46,269 nt of DNA from Rhodospirillales bacterium (GTDB lineage: Bacteria > Pseudomonadota > Alphaproteobacteria > Acetobacterales > Acetobacteraceae): the NCBI GenBank assembly GCA_017304945.1, contig JAFKLG010000091.1, forward strand, positions 1 to 46,269. The letters are read 5' to 3'. Position numbers and translations under genes: made by a program. The notes beneath the pieces are model-generated. The model worked only from the letters and a program-made list of their open reading frames with translations. It was not told the origin of the DNA and ran no database searches. Positions 9,431-18,589 of this stretch are shown here, one piece after another (the first letter of the stretch is position 1; each line of letters opens with the position of its first letter).

Positions 9431-11137
9431 ATGTCGGGTACGACTTATACGTTTACGCAAAGTGCTGGCGGAGCCGATTGGAACACGGTCGGCAATTGGA
9501 CCCAAGGAACCACCGTCGCCGCGGGGGTGCCGAATGGCGCGACCGATGTCGCGATCATCACGGATCATGAGCCGTTCATCGACGGCACCACCGACACGGT
9601 TGCGGAACTCGTGGTGAGCGGCAACGGGCACCTGATCGTGGGCGGCAGCCCGGCCATCGGCACGCCCGGCAATGGCGGCACGCTCGCGGTCATCGGCACG
9701 ATCGTGGCGACTTCGACCAACACCGGCGGCGCCCTGGTGGGCGGCGTGAACGGCGTCTTCTCGGCCGCCGAGATGGTTTTCGGCCCGGGCGCCCTGATCG
9801 GTGGCGGCGGTACCCTCGTCGCGCCGACCATGATCAACAACGGCGTCATCCTGGCGGACGGCGAGCTGTATGACCTCGGCCCGCTGGTCCTGAACACGAA
9901 CACGATCACCGGCACGGGCAGCCTCGAGATCCAGGGCTCGTCCATCCTCGACCTCAGCGGTGGCACCGCCCAGAACATCAACGTGAACACGACTGGGACC
10001 AGCCACCCGGTCCTGGTGCTCGCCACCCCGGAAAGCTACACCGGCACGGTGGTGATGGCGCAGGCCGACACCTCGCTCGAGGTCGTTCTCGGCGGCGGGA
10101 CCGGTCACCTGATGGGTCTGATCAACGGCGGCAACACGCTGGGTATCGACTCGAACGCCATCGCCCTCAACCGGGGCGCCGACAACACCTTCGCGCTGAC
10201 CGGCGGCGTCGGTGACGACACCATCTTCGGCGCCGGCGCGGGCACGATCTCGGGCGGCGGCGGCACCAACACCCTGGTCGCGAACAACACCTCGATCGCC
10301 ACCACGGTGGTGTCGACCGGCACCGGCGACCTCGTCGTCGTGAGTTCGGGCAATGCCACGGTGACCGCCAGCGGCGACAACACCGGCATTCTGATGAGCG
10401 GCACGGGCGAAGTCACCGCGAACCTGAGCGGCACTGGCGACACCGTGGCGGCGGGCGGCGCGTCCCTGGCCAACATCACCTCGGCGCACGACGCCACCGT
10501 GTTCGCCGGCACGGGCACGCTGAACTTCGTCGGTGGCGACGGCGCGAGCGCGGTGCTCGGTGGCGCCGGTGGCACGGGCACGATCACCGGCGGCTCCGGT
10601 GGCCTGCTGTTCTCGGCCAACACCGACAACACCACGGTGATCAACGGCGGTTCCGGCGAGACGACGGTGTTCGGCGGGGCCGGCAGCAACACCACGTTCA
10701 ACAGCACCACCGGTCAGGCGATCCTCGTCGCGGGCCTCGGCAACGAGACCCTCAACGCCGCGGGCAGCTCGGCCAACAACATGTTCTCGGCCAGCAGCGA
10801 CGCGTCGTCCTCCGCCCTCCTGGTCGGTGGATCCGGCAGCGACGGCATGTTCGCGGGCGCGGGCGTGACGACGATGACCGGTGGCGCCGGCGCCGACTCG
10901 TTCGTGTTCTACAAGGCCGCGACCGCCGGGCAGCACGACTTCATCACCGATTTCGGCACCGACGACGACGGCCTCTTCCTCTCCGGCTACGATCCGTCGC
11001 AGTCGGCGTCGAGCCTGCTGAACAACGCCGTGGTGAACGGTTCGGGCGTGACGATCACCCTGTCCGACAACACCCAGATCACGTTCAGCAACCTGACCTC
11101 GACCGACTCGCTGAACGGCAAGATCCTCTACTCCTGA
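9431..11137 (+). CDS. Secreted beta-solenoid repeat protein with RTX-like C terminus
   Basis: A 568-residue protein built almost entirely of Gly, Thr, Asn, Ser and Ala. The N terminus (YTFTQSAGGADWNTVGNWT to about residue 40) resembles the W-x-W module at the start of the 1211-residue Hint protein at 39348-42983. The middle is runs of short beta-strand repeats of GGxGxxT or SGTGxxT type, including GGVGDDTIFGAGAGT near residue 257. The end has GGSGSDGMFAGAG (about 465), GGAGADSFVF and HDFITDFGTDDD, an RTX-type terminus. It has no N-terminal signal peptide and only one or two calcium-type nonapeptides, which fits type I secretion. ATG at 9431 follows GGAGG by 9 nt. Likely surface adhesin or matrix protein; no secretion genes are in the window. 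Confidence 0.75.
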   Translation: MSGTTYTFTQSAGGADWNTVGNWTQGTTVAAGVPNGATDVAIITDHEPFIDGTTDTVAELVVSGNGHLIVGGSPAIGTPGNGGTLAVIGTIVATSTNTGGALVGGVNGVFSAAEMVFGPGALIGGGGTLVAPTMINNGVILADGELYDLGPLVLNTNTITGTGSLEIQGSSILDLSGGTAQNINVNTTGTSHPVLVLATPESYTGTVVMAQADTSLEVVLGGGTGHLMGLINGGNTLGIDSNAIALNRGADNTFALTGGVGDDTIFGAGAGTISGGGGTNTLVANNTSIATTVVSTGTGDLVVVSSGNATVTASGDNTGILMSGTGEVTANLSGTGDTVAAGGASLANITSAHDATVFAGTGTLNFVGGDGASAVLGGAGGTGTITGGSGGLLFSANTDNTTVINGGSGETTVFGGAGSNTTFNSTTGQAILVAGLGNETLNAAGSSANNMFSASSDASSSALLVGGSGSDGMFAGAGVTTMTGGAGADSFVFYKAATAGQHDFITDFGTDDDGLFLSGYDPSQSASSLLNNAVVNGSGVTITLSDNTQITFSNLTSTDSLNGKILYS

Positions 11138-11146
11138 CGTGCCGCA

Positions 11147-11174
11147 CCGCGCGGTCCCGGCCGGGACCGCGCGG
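11147..11174. terminator. 28-bp perfect palindrome downstream of the repeat protein
   Basis: Positions 11147-11160 are the exact reverse complement of 11161-11174. It begins 9 bp after the stop codon at 11137. As RNA it would form a very stable stem in either direction, with no T tract, so it is probably a terminator or 3'-end protecting structure. Confidence 0.6.
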
Positions 11175-11192
11175 CAACGTGCAAAGACGGCG

Positions 11193-11220
11193 AAGCGTGC
11201 GGCCCTGCGGCCGCACGCTT
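11193..11220. terminator. Bidirectional terminator between convergent genes
   Basis: A perfect 12-bp stem (11193-11204 with 11209-11220, loop ctgc). The arms start with AA and end with TT, so it reads similarly from both sides. It sits between the convergent repeat-protein gene and the minus-strand gene ending at 11261, directly after the 28-bp palindrome. Confidence 0.6.
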
Positions 11221-11260
11221 CAGTCATTGGCTCTCGGTCGTTGGTGCGAGTCTTCGGTGG

Positions 11261-11815
11261 TCAGTCGTTCTGCGCGGGAACGTAGGCGGCCACCGGGCCG
11301 GTCAGGAAAAAGAACTCGATCCCCGACCGGGTTCCGCCAGGACGTGGCGTGAAGCCGGGCACCGGCGTCGCCGTGTGATAGAGGCCGAGATACAGGTTCG
11401 GCCGGACCACCCGCACCTCGTCGATCAGATCGTGCCGCCCGCCCCAGTTCGGGAAGGCGCTGTAGCGCATCACCAGCGATGGCTGCCCATCGATGGTGGA
11501 AGGCGCGATGTCCCAGGCGAAGCGCGACTCCCGCCGGATCTGGCCATCGGGAGTGCGGTAGCGGTTGTGCCCATGGCCCTGATGCGCCTCATAGGGTTGC
11601 GGCAGATAGGACTTGCCCAACCAGAAATCCTTTCCGAGCTCCCGCATCGCCGTCCGCCAGGCGGACTCGGCGTAGCCGGGCAGGGCGGAGAGGAAGTCCC
11701 CGTTCATCTCGGCGCGGGCCGGTGCGGGCAGGGTTCGGAACAGCGCCATCAGCGCCGCACGGTCGTGGTCGACGAGGTCGGCGAGGGTCGGCGGGCCGTC
11801 GAGCGTGAGCGACAT
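11261..11815 (-). CDS. Conserved hypothetical protein, unknown function
   Basis: A 184-residue soluble protein without signal peptide or membrane segments. I do not recognise the family. The first third is helical (PTLADLVDHDRAALMALFRTLP); the rest looks beta-rich, with HQGHGHNRYRTPDG, FAWDIAPSTIDG, MRYSAFPNWGG and LYLGLYHTATPVPGF. The aromatic and Gly pattern could suit a small barrel that binds a lipophilic ligand, but this is only an impression. It is transcribed away from the aminotransferase pair, with 216 bp of shared upstream region, and converges on the repeat-protein gene. Confidence 0.7.
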   Translation of the reverse strand: MSLTLDGPPTLADLVDHDRAALMALFRTLPAPARAEMNGDFLSALPGYAESAWRTAMRELGKDFWLGKSYLPQPYEAHQGHGHNRYRTPDGQIRRESRFAWDIAPSTIDGQPSLVMRYSAFPNWGGRHDLIDEVRVVRPNLYLGLYHTATPVPGFTPRPGGTRSGIEFFFLTGPVAAYVPAQND

Positions 11816-11995
11816 TGGGCGTTCCTCGACTCTATGTTTTTATGCAGACAGGTTACAGAGCTTTCGAAACGCGGAGCAAGGGCGCGGCATTTGCGGCAGG
11901 ACCTGCCCCCCGTCCGGCGGCCGGGGCCCGGCGTCTCGCTCCCGCATCCCCGCCCTGCCATCGGAACGGTTGATCGGGTCCCCCCGCCGGACTAG

Positions 11996-13233
<1,238 letters not shown>

Positions 13234-13234
<1 letters not shown>

Positions 13235-14436
13235 TGCCGGCGCTGGCGCAACGGCTCAACCGGGTCGAGGTCGCCCCCTCGGTCGCGATGACCATCAAGG
13301 CGCGCGAGCTGCGCGCCGCCGGCAAGCCGGTGATCACGCTGACCACCGGGGAGCCGAACTTCGCGTCTCCGCCGCATGCGATCGAGGCGGCGCACCAGGC
13401 CGCGCTGAAGGGGGACACGAAGTACCCGCCGCAGGACGGCACGCGTGCGTTGAAGGAGGCGATCCAGGCCAAGTTCAAGCGCGACAGCGGTCTCGACTAT
13501 GCGCTCGACGAGATCTCGGTCTCCAACGGCGGCAAGCAGTGCCTGTTCAACGCGCTGATGGCGACGGTCGATCCCGGCGACGAGGTGGTGATCCCGGTCC
13601 CATCCTGGAGCGCCTATGCCCAGATGACGAAGATCGCCGAGGGCGAGCCGGTGCTGGTGCCTTGCCCGCAGAACAACGGCTTCAAGCCGCGTGCCGAGGA
13701 CATCGACGCGGCGATCACGCCGAAGACCAAGTGGCTGATCCTCAACAACCCGAACAACCCGACCGGCGCCTGCTGCTCCGCCGAGGAGCTGGCGGCGATC
13801 GCCGCCGTGATGCGCAAGCACCCGCATGTCTGGATCCTGTCGGACGACATGTATGAGCACCTGGTGTTCGACGGCTTCCAGCATGCGACGATCGCGCAGG
13901 TCGCGCCGGACCTGAAGGACCGGACGCTGACCGTCTCGGGCGTCTCGAAGACCTATGCGATGACCGGCTGGCGCATCGGCTTCGCGGCCGGTCCGAAGCC
14001 GCTGATCAAGGCGATGGTCAACATGCAGGGGCAGGCGACCGCAGGCGTCTCCACGGTCGGGCAAGCGGCGGCGACCGCGGCCCTGAACGGGCCCCAGGAC
14101 GGCGTCGACGAGCAGGTCGCCGCCTACAAGCGTCGGCGCGACATGGCGGTCGAGATGCTGAACGCCGCCCCCGGCATCGCCTGCCACAAGCCGGAGGGCG
14201 CGTTCTACGTGTTCCCGAACGTGGCTGGGTGCCTGGGTAAGACGACCGCCGGCGGCCGCAAGCTCGAATCGGATCGGGACGTGTGCCTTGCCTTGCTCGA
14301 GGAGCAGTATGTCGCGACGGTGCACGGCGCCGCCTACTACATGAGCCCGTATCTGCGGATCAGCACGGCAACCGCGGATGCGGAACTCGAGGAAGGGCTG
14401 CGGCGGATCCAGACCTTCTGCGAAGGCCTGCACTGA
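13234..14436 (+). CDS. Aspartate-type aminotransferase, class I (second of tandem pair)
   Basis: A paralogue of the preceding gene, 400 residues, easily aligned over its whole length ([65 protein letters not shown] with Lys239). Differences cluster in the substrate region, for example AYAQMTKI replacing SYPDIVTL and YYMSPYLRISTA replacing [12 protein letters not shown], so its specificity may differ. ATG at 13234 shares a base with the upstream stop; a TTG at 13231 is also in frame. The gap that follows to 14568 contains an imperfect GC-rich inverted repeat around 14489-14528 and nothing else evident. Confidence 0.9.
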
Positions 14437-14568
14437 CCCTCCGATCCCGTTGAGCGTTTCTCGCGTACCGAGGATCGGCCGCGGGGCGGCGAGGGGGGCG
14501 GCGCCAGGACCAGGCGCGCCGCCCTCGTGGCGACGCGTGACGCTGTGGGCTCCGGTCGCCGGGACGGG

Positions 14569-14991
14569 TCAGCGCAGCAGCGCGCGCGTGCCCGCGTGCG
14601 GCACGCCATCGAAATAGCGCGCCAGGGCGGTCCCGAACGCGGGCGTCTCGGGGCTTGCGGTCTGGAACAGCGTCATGCAGGCGTGGAACTTCATGTCGTC
14701 CGGGCTGCCGAAGATCGCGTGCGCGGACCGGTCCTCGATGGCGTTCACCAGGTCGGTGCAGGCGATCAGCCGCGGGCCCAGCACCGGGTGCGCGACATAG
14801 GCGCGGGCTTCCTCCAGCGAACCGATGCCGTAGTGCTGCGCCATCGGGCTGTGGCCCAGACCGCGAAGCTGCGGGAACACGAACCACATCCAATGGCTGC
14901 GCTTGTGTCCGGCGCGTAGCTCGTCCAGCACCTGTTCCAGCACCGGGTTCTGGGCCTGCACGAAACGCGCAAGATCGAACGTGTCAGCCAT
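14569..14991 (-). CDS. DUF1810 family protein
   Basis: A 140-residue soluble protein matching the DUF1810 pattern: FDLARFVQAQNPVLEQVLDELRAGHKRSHWMWFVFPQ, then GLGHSPMAQHYGI, SLEEARAYVAHPVLGPRL, the FGSPDDMKFHACMTLF block and a short C-terminal end. Members are compact helical proteins related to calpastatin-like entries in bacteria, with no established reaction. Start at 14991 is where family homology begins; the open frame extends upstream through low-quality sequence that includes a 26-bp tandem duplication. Convergent with the second aminotransferase. Confidence 0.88.
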   Translation of the reverse strand: MADTFDLARFVQAQNPVLEQVLDELRAGHKRSHWMWFVFPQLRGLGHSPMAQHYGIGSLEEARAYVAHPVLGPRLIACTDLVNAIEDRSAHAIFGSPDDMKFHACMTLFQTASPETPAFGTALARYFDGVPHAGTRALLR

Positions 14992-15020
14992 CCAGCTCCT
15001 CCGCGCCGGGGAGCGCGGCC

Positions 15021-15072
15021 GACGCTCCCTCGTACTCGCCGCGATCGACGCTCCCTCGTACTCGCCGCGATC
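15021..15072. repeat. Perfect 26-bp tandem duplication
   Basis: Positions 15021-15046 are repeated exactly at 15047-15072. The unit begins GACGCTCCCTCGTACTC. It lies just upstream of the DUF1810 gene, in the 196-bp gap before the membrane-protein gene, so it could change the spacing of promoter elements. The rest of the gap shows nothing I recognise. Confidence 0.85.
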
Positions 15073-15187
15073 CTGGCCGACGGACGGCGTCTCGCCCGCC
15101 GGAATGGCTGCCGGGGTCGCGCAGCACGCGATCACCCGGCAAGCCAGAGCATTCCAGCGGGCGAAGACAAATCAAGCCTTCCGGGGA

Positions 15188-16072
15188 CTAGAGTTCGTCC
15201 CGCTGCCGACCACCCAGCGCCGCGGCGACGCTGGCGATGAATGCCCCGATCAGCATCGAGAAGAACAGGAAGAACGTGCTCTTCGCCGCCACCTCTCGTG
15301 CCTGTTCGGCGGCATTGCGCGCCTTCTCCTCCGCCGCCTGGACCTGGCCCAGCACGTCGTTCACCCGCTTCGTCGCATCTTCCTGCGACATGCCGGTGCG
15401 GGCGGCGACGAGCTGGCCGAGATAGGCTTTGTCCGCATCGGAGATCGAGCCGTTCCGCGCGCCCATCAGCAGGATCCGGCCGGCTTCCGCCTTCGCGTCC
15501 TGGTCGTTGTCGCCCGGCTTGCCCGCGCGGAACAGGGTGTCGACGTAGTAGCTGGACGGGTTGAACCCGCCCTGTGCGCCCTGTTGCGCCGCACCCTGGG
15601 CCGCGCCCTGGGTGGCGCTGCCGACCACCGTCGAGACCGCACTCCCCGCCGTGCGCGCAACCCCGGTCACGGCGGAGCCGGCGCCCGACGCGACCAGCGC
15701 GACGATCGCCACCGTCCCGACCGCCCAGGACAGGAAGCCGTGCGCGGTGTCGCGGAAGAACACTTCGTCCGTACTCGCATCGGCCCATTTGGTCCGCAGT
15801 CGGCCGGTGAGATAGCCGCCCATCCCGGAGGAGAGCCACTGGATCACGATCAGCCAGATCGCCGCGCCGACCGTGAACGTCGTGCCGCCGACGCTCTGGT
15901 CGCTCCAGGCGGAGATCGAAGACAGGCCGATGCCCGTGCCCAGCATCGCGAGCAGTAGGGAGACGGCGGCGGCAGCGAAGGCGCCGCCCAGCACGGCCGA
16001 CCAGCTGACCGCGGAGACCGCCGACTCGGTGTTCGGCTCGGTGTCCGCCCCGCGCAATGTCGTGCTTGCCAT
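15188..16072 (-). CDS. Multi-pass membrane protein of unknown function
   Basis: About 294 residues with four predicted membrane segments: VSWSAVLGGAFAAAAVSLLL (about 24-45), FTVGAAIWLIVIQWLSSG (about 66-84), LSWAVGTVAIVALVASG (about 105-125) and a C-terminal FFLFFSMLIGAFIASVAAAL. Between the third and fourth lies a hydrophilic region containing an Ala/Gln/Gly stretch and a likely coiled coil (QVQAAEEKARNAAEQAREV). GTGIGL and the GGYLTGRL motif resemble proteins often named PhnA-like, although no PhnA zinc ribbon is present. It starts 2 bp after a 25-residue membrane peptide, so the two are coupled. An in-frame GTG at 16084 is the alternative start. Confidence 0.75.
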   Translation of the reverse strand: MASTTLRGADTEPNTESAVSAVSWSAVLGGAFAAAAVSLLLAMLGTGIGLSSISAWSDQSVGGTTFTVGAAIWLIVIQWLSSGMGGYLTGRLRTKWADASTDEVFFRDTAHGFLSWAVGTVAIVALVASGAGSAVTGVARTAGSAVSTVVGSATQGAAQGAAQQGAQGGFNPSSYYVDTLFRAGKPGDNDQDAKAEAGRILLMGARNGSISDADKAYLGQLVAARTGMSQEDATKRVNDVLGQVQAAEEKARNAAEQAREVAAKSTFFLFFSMLIGAFIASVAAALGGRQRDEL

Positions 16073-16074
16073 GC

Positions 16075-16152
16075 TCAGTGCCACAGCAAGGCGAGGATGA
16101 TGATCACAGGGATCGGAACGCCCAGGAGCCAGAGAAGAATGCCACGTCCCAT
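16075..16152 (-). CDS. 25-residue single-pass membrane peptide
   Basis: A short gene encoding MGRGILLWLLGVPIPVI followed by IILALLWH. It is one hydrophobic helix with a Pro-x-Pro kink and an Arg near the N terminus. The start follows an upstream GAGGAAAC element by a few bases. The stop lies 2 bp before the ATG of the larger membrane protein (and overlaps if that gene starts at GTG 16084). I recall near-identical short peptides as conserved hypothetical proteins in alphaproteobacteria; their function is unknown. Confidence 0.65.
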   Translation of the reverse strand: MGRGILLWLLGVPIPVIIILALLWH

Positions 16153-16309
16153 CGTTTCCTCCGTTTCACTCGTATGTCGCCCCGGCGACTTGGGGCGCGG
16201 CGCCGTCGAGGCCTCATCACGCGGCAGGAAGCTGGTGTTGACGGCATCGGAGCATTGCATCCCTGCCGCATACCCCGCCCCGCCGTGCGCCTCCTGCTCC
16301 GCTTGATTC

Positions 16310-16334
16310 GGAACGCGCGGTCGTTCAAACCGTT
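16310..16334 (+). promoter_or_regulatory. EcfG-type general stress promoter
   Basis: GGAAC at 16310-16314 is followed after 16 bp by CGTT at 16331-16334, the alphaproteobacterial EcfG (PhyR-NepR-EcfG) consensus GGAAC-N16/17-CGTT. It lies 51 bp upstream of the GNAT gene and points at it. The 16-bp spacing equals that of the second candidate at 39077-39101. Confidence 0.6.
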
Positions 16335-16385
16335 GCGTCCCGTTGCCGCGCGGGACGCAGCCATGGGGAAGGAGTTCGTTCCGCA

Positions 16386-17426
16386 ATGTCCCGTGACGTC
16401 GTGATTCGTCCTGGGCGGGATGCCGACGCGGACGGGGTCATTGCCCTGGTGGGGGCGTGCTGGTCCATGTATCCCGGCGTGATCCTGGACGTGGATGGAG
16501 AGGTCCCGGAGCTGCGCGCGCTCGCCTCCTACTACGCCGCGGCGGGTGGAGCGCTCTGGGTTGCTGATGCAGACGCTGGGGTCATCGGCGACGCCGTCGC
16601 CACGATCGTGGGCATGATCGCGACCCAGCCGCTGGAAGACGGCGCCTGGGAGATCTGCAAGGTCTACGTGCATCCCGACGCGCATGGCGGCGGACTCGCC
16701 CACCGCCTGCTCGACCTCGCGGAGGCGCATGCGATGGCCGCCGGGGCGACGCGGCTCGTGCTGTGGTCCGACACCCGGTTCGATCGCGCCCATCGCTTCT
16801 ACGAGAAGCGGTCCTACGTGCGTGCCGGGCCAATCCGCGTGCTGGACGACATCTCCCATTCGCTCGAATTCGCCTATGGCAAGCCGGTGGACGGCGTGTG
16901 GACGCTGGATGCCGCGGCGGCGGCCTCGGCGGAGCCACGCCTCTCCGCCCTGCTTGCATCGGCCGCGGAAGCCGGACGCGCGCCATTCCGCGCCCCGCTC
17001 GCGCGGGCGGCGGCGCGCGCCCACTGGCAGACGGTCGCGACCGAGGTGGCCGCGGATCGCGCGCGGCTGCTCGTCGCGTGGCGCGGCGGCACGCTGGTGG
17101 GGGTGGCCGTGCTCACCGCGGCAACGGCGGACACCCAGCCGGAGCGCGCCGCGATCACGGCGCTGCTGTGCACCACGACGGCGGACGCAACGACGCCGGT
17201 CGATCGGTCATGGACGCCGGCGGAGGACGCGGTCGCGGCCACGCTGTTGCAGGCGGCGGCAGAGGAGGCGGTGCGCATCGGGCGCCCCCGCCTGACGGCG
17301 GAACTGGCCGCGGACGATCCGGTGCTGCCGGCGTATCGCGCGCAGGGCTGGTCAGAGGCCGGCCGGCTCCCCGGCTACGCCGGTGGCGGACGTGACGCCG
17401 TGCTCCTGTTCCGCGCGGGCGGCTGA
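16386..17426 (+). CDS. Double GNAT-domain acetyltransferase
   Basis: A 346-residue soluble protein with two GNAT units. The first (residues 1 to about 155) is complete: VIRPGRDADADGVIALV, the acetyl-CoA loop EICKVYVHPDAHGGGLAHRLLDLAEAHA and a C-terminal FYEKRSYVRAG. The second (about 195-346) is weaker but keeps LLVAWRGGTLVGVAVL, a helix with AATLLQAAAEEAVRIG and LPAYRAQGW. Tandem GNAT proteins usually have one active and one degenerate unit. It would acetylate an amine; the substrate is unknown. A candidate EcfG promoter upstream suggests stress induction. Confidence 0.8.
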   Translation: MSRDVVIRPGRDADADGVIALVGACWSMYPGVILDVDGEVPELRALASYYAAAGGALWVADADAGVIGDAVATIVGMIATQPLEDGAWEICKVYVHPDAHGGGLAHRLLDLAEAHAMAAGATRLVLWSDTRFDRAHRFYEKRSYVRAGPIRVLDDISHSLEFAYGKPVDGVWTLDAAAAASAEPRLSALLASAAEAGRAPFRAPLARAAARAHWQTVATEVAADRARLLVAWRGGTLVGVAVLTAATADTQPERAAITALLCTTTADATTPVDRSWTPAEDAVAATLLQAAAEEAVRIGRPRLTAELAADDPVLPAYRAQGWSEAGRLPGYAGGGRDAVLLFRAGG

Positions 17427-17448
17427 CCCGGTCAGACGGGGGCGGCGC

Positions 17449-17556
17449 GGTCCGACGACGGCGTGGTCCGACGACGGTGCCGGTGCCAAGACGGGCGAAC
17501 GACCCCCCGAGGGTCAGCCGCGACGGGTCAGCCGCGACGGGTCAGGCAGGCAGGCA
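17449..17556. repeat. Short tandem direct repeats at the 3' end of the DUF1186 gene
   Basis: Between the GNAT gene and the convergent DUF1186 gene, GGTCCGACGACGG occurs at 17449-17461 and 17465-17477, then a 14-bp unit GGGTCAGCCGCGAC is repeated at 17511-17524 and 17525-17538 with a third partial copy, followed by GGCA tetranucleotide repeats. The last copy runs into the stop codon at 17542. Confidence 0.6.
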
Positions 17557-18423
17557 GCATTTCTTGTATTTCTTCCCGCTGCCGCAAGGGCAGGGATCGT
17601 TGCGCCCGACATGCCGGGTCGGGTTCATCCACGGTTCGCCGACGTCCCGCGCAATCCATCCCTCGCCTGCAGGCTCCGGGCCCGCGTCCTCGGACGGCAC
17701 CTCGAAACGCCATGTCTCCAGCGCGGCCACGGCATCCTCGAGCGGCGCCGCGTTCGCGCGATCGAAGATCGGGTTCGGCGTCACGCCGCGGCGCACGGCG
17801 GAGACGTCCTCGAGGAACTCCTTCAAGGTCGCGACCCCGCGCGGGATGTGCGTGGCGAAGAGGTCCCGTGCGTCGCCCTCCAGCTCCGTGATCTGAAGTG
17901 CCGCCACCGCTTCGGCCCAGCTCAGCGCGAGAGCGTCCTCCTCGGGAATGAGCGTCTCGTGCACGCGACGCAACATCGCCACGACGAGGTCACGCGGCAG
18001 GTGGCCCTCTGCGGCAAGCCAGGCCATCGCCGTCAGCGCCCCCGCGCACGCGAACATGTCGGCGCTGGTGGACTCGGCGACGGAGAGCAGCGGCGCGGCA
18101 TCCCCGTCGAAGGTCGCAGTCAGCAACGCGCTCACGTGTTCCGTCAGGCCGTCATTCAGGATCTGCTCCGCAAGCTCCGGATCGAGCAGCAGGTTGCAAA
18201 GCGGCGCGTGCAGTTCCGTCGCCCTGGCGGCGGCGCCCGCATGCAGCAGGAAGAACAAGGCGTTCTCCGCTTCCGGCGATTCGTCGCGCCCCTCGGTGAC
18301 GGCGGTGCACAGCGCGACCGCGTCGGCCGAAACCGCGGGCCAGTTGGCCTGCGTCCAGGCGAGCGCCTCACGCGGGAACCTCCCGGGCTGGCCAAGTTCG
18401 GCGATGGCAGTCTTTGCATCCAT
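17542..18423 (-). CDS. DUF1186 protein with C-terminal SEC-C zinc-binding motif
   Basis: A 293-residue acidic, mostly helical protein of about 270 residues (ENALFFLLHAGAAARATELHAPL, HVSALLTATFDGDAAPLLSVAE, LATHIPRGVATLKEFLEDV) that fits DUF1186, ending in RNDPCPCGSGKKYKKCC (about 274-290). That tail is the SEC-C zinc-binding motif found at the end of SecA and many stand-alone proteins, where it contacts SecB or ribosomes. Its presence suggests a role near translation or export, without proof. The gene starts at ATG 18423. Confidence 0.87.
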   Translation of the reverse strand: MDAKTAIAELGQPGRFPREALAWTQANWPAVSADAVALCTAVTEGRDESPEAENALFFLLHAGAAARATELHAPLCNLLLDPELAEQILNDGLTEHVSALLTATFDGDAAPLLSVAESTSADMFACAGALTAMAWLAAEGHLPRDLVVAMLRRVHETLIPEEDALALSWAEAVAALQITELEGDARDLFATHIPRGVATLKEFLEDVSAVRRGVTPNPIFDRANAAPLEDAVAALETWRFEVPSEDAGPEPAGEGWIARDVGEPWMNPTRHVGRNDPCPCGSGKKYKKCCLPA

Positions 18424-18445
18424 GGCAACTCTCCCGCACGGCGCG

Positions 18446-18589
18446 GCGGATCAGACGGACGACGGGTCGAACGGGCGGCGCACACCGCCGCGGCGTATAC
18501 CGCGGCGGCCCACAGCGCAGCGGATCAGACCACGGCGCAGCACGTGCCGGCGGCCCACACCGGATCGACGCAGACCGCGGCGGATCAGA
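18446..18589. repeat. Interspersed 10-bp direct repeats upstream of the DUF1186 gene
   Basis: GCGGATCAGA occurs three times (18446-18455, 18520-18529, 18580-18589) in the 161-bp gap between the DUF1186 gene and the dehalogenase gene; the last copy contains the dehalogenase stop codon. Variants of CGGCGGCCCACAC also recur. It could be degraded tandem sequence or a protein-binding region. Confidence 0.45.
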
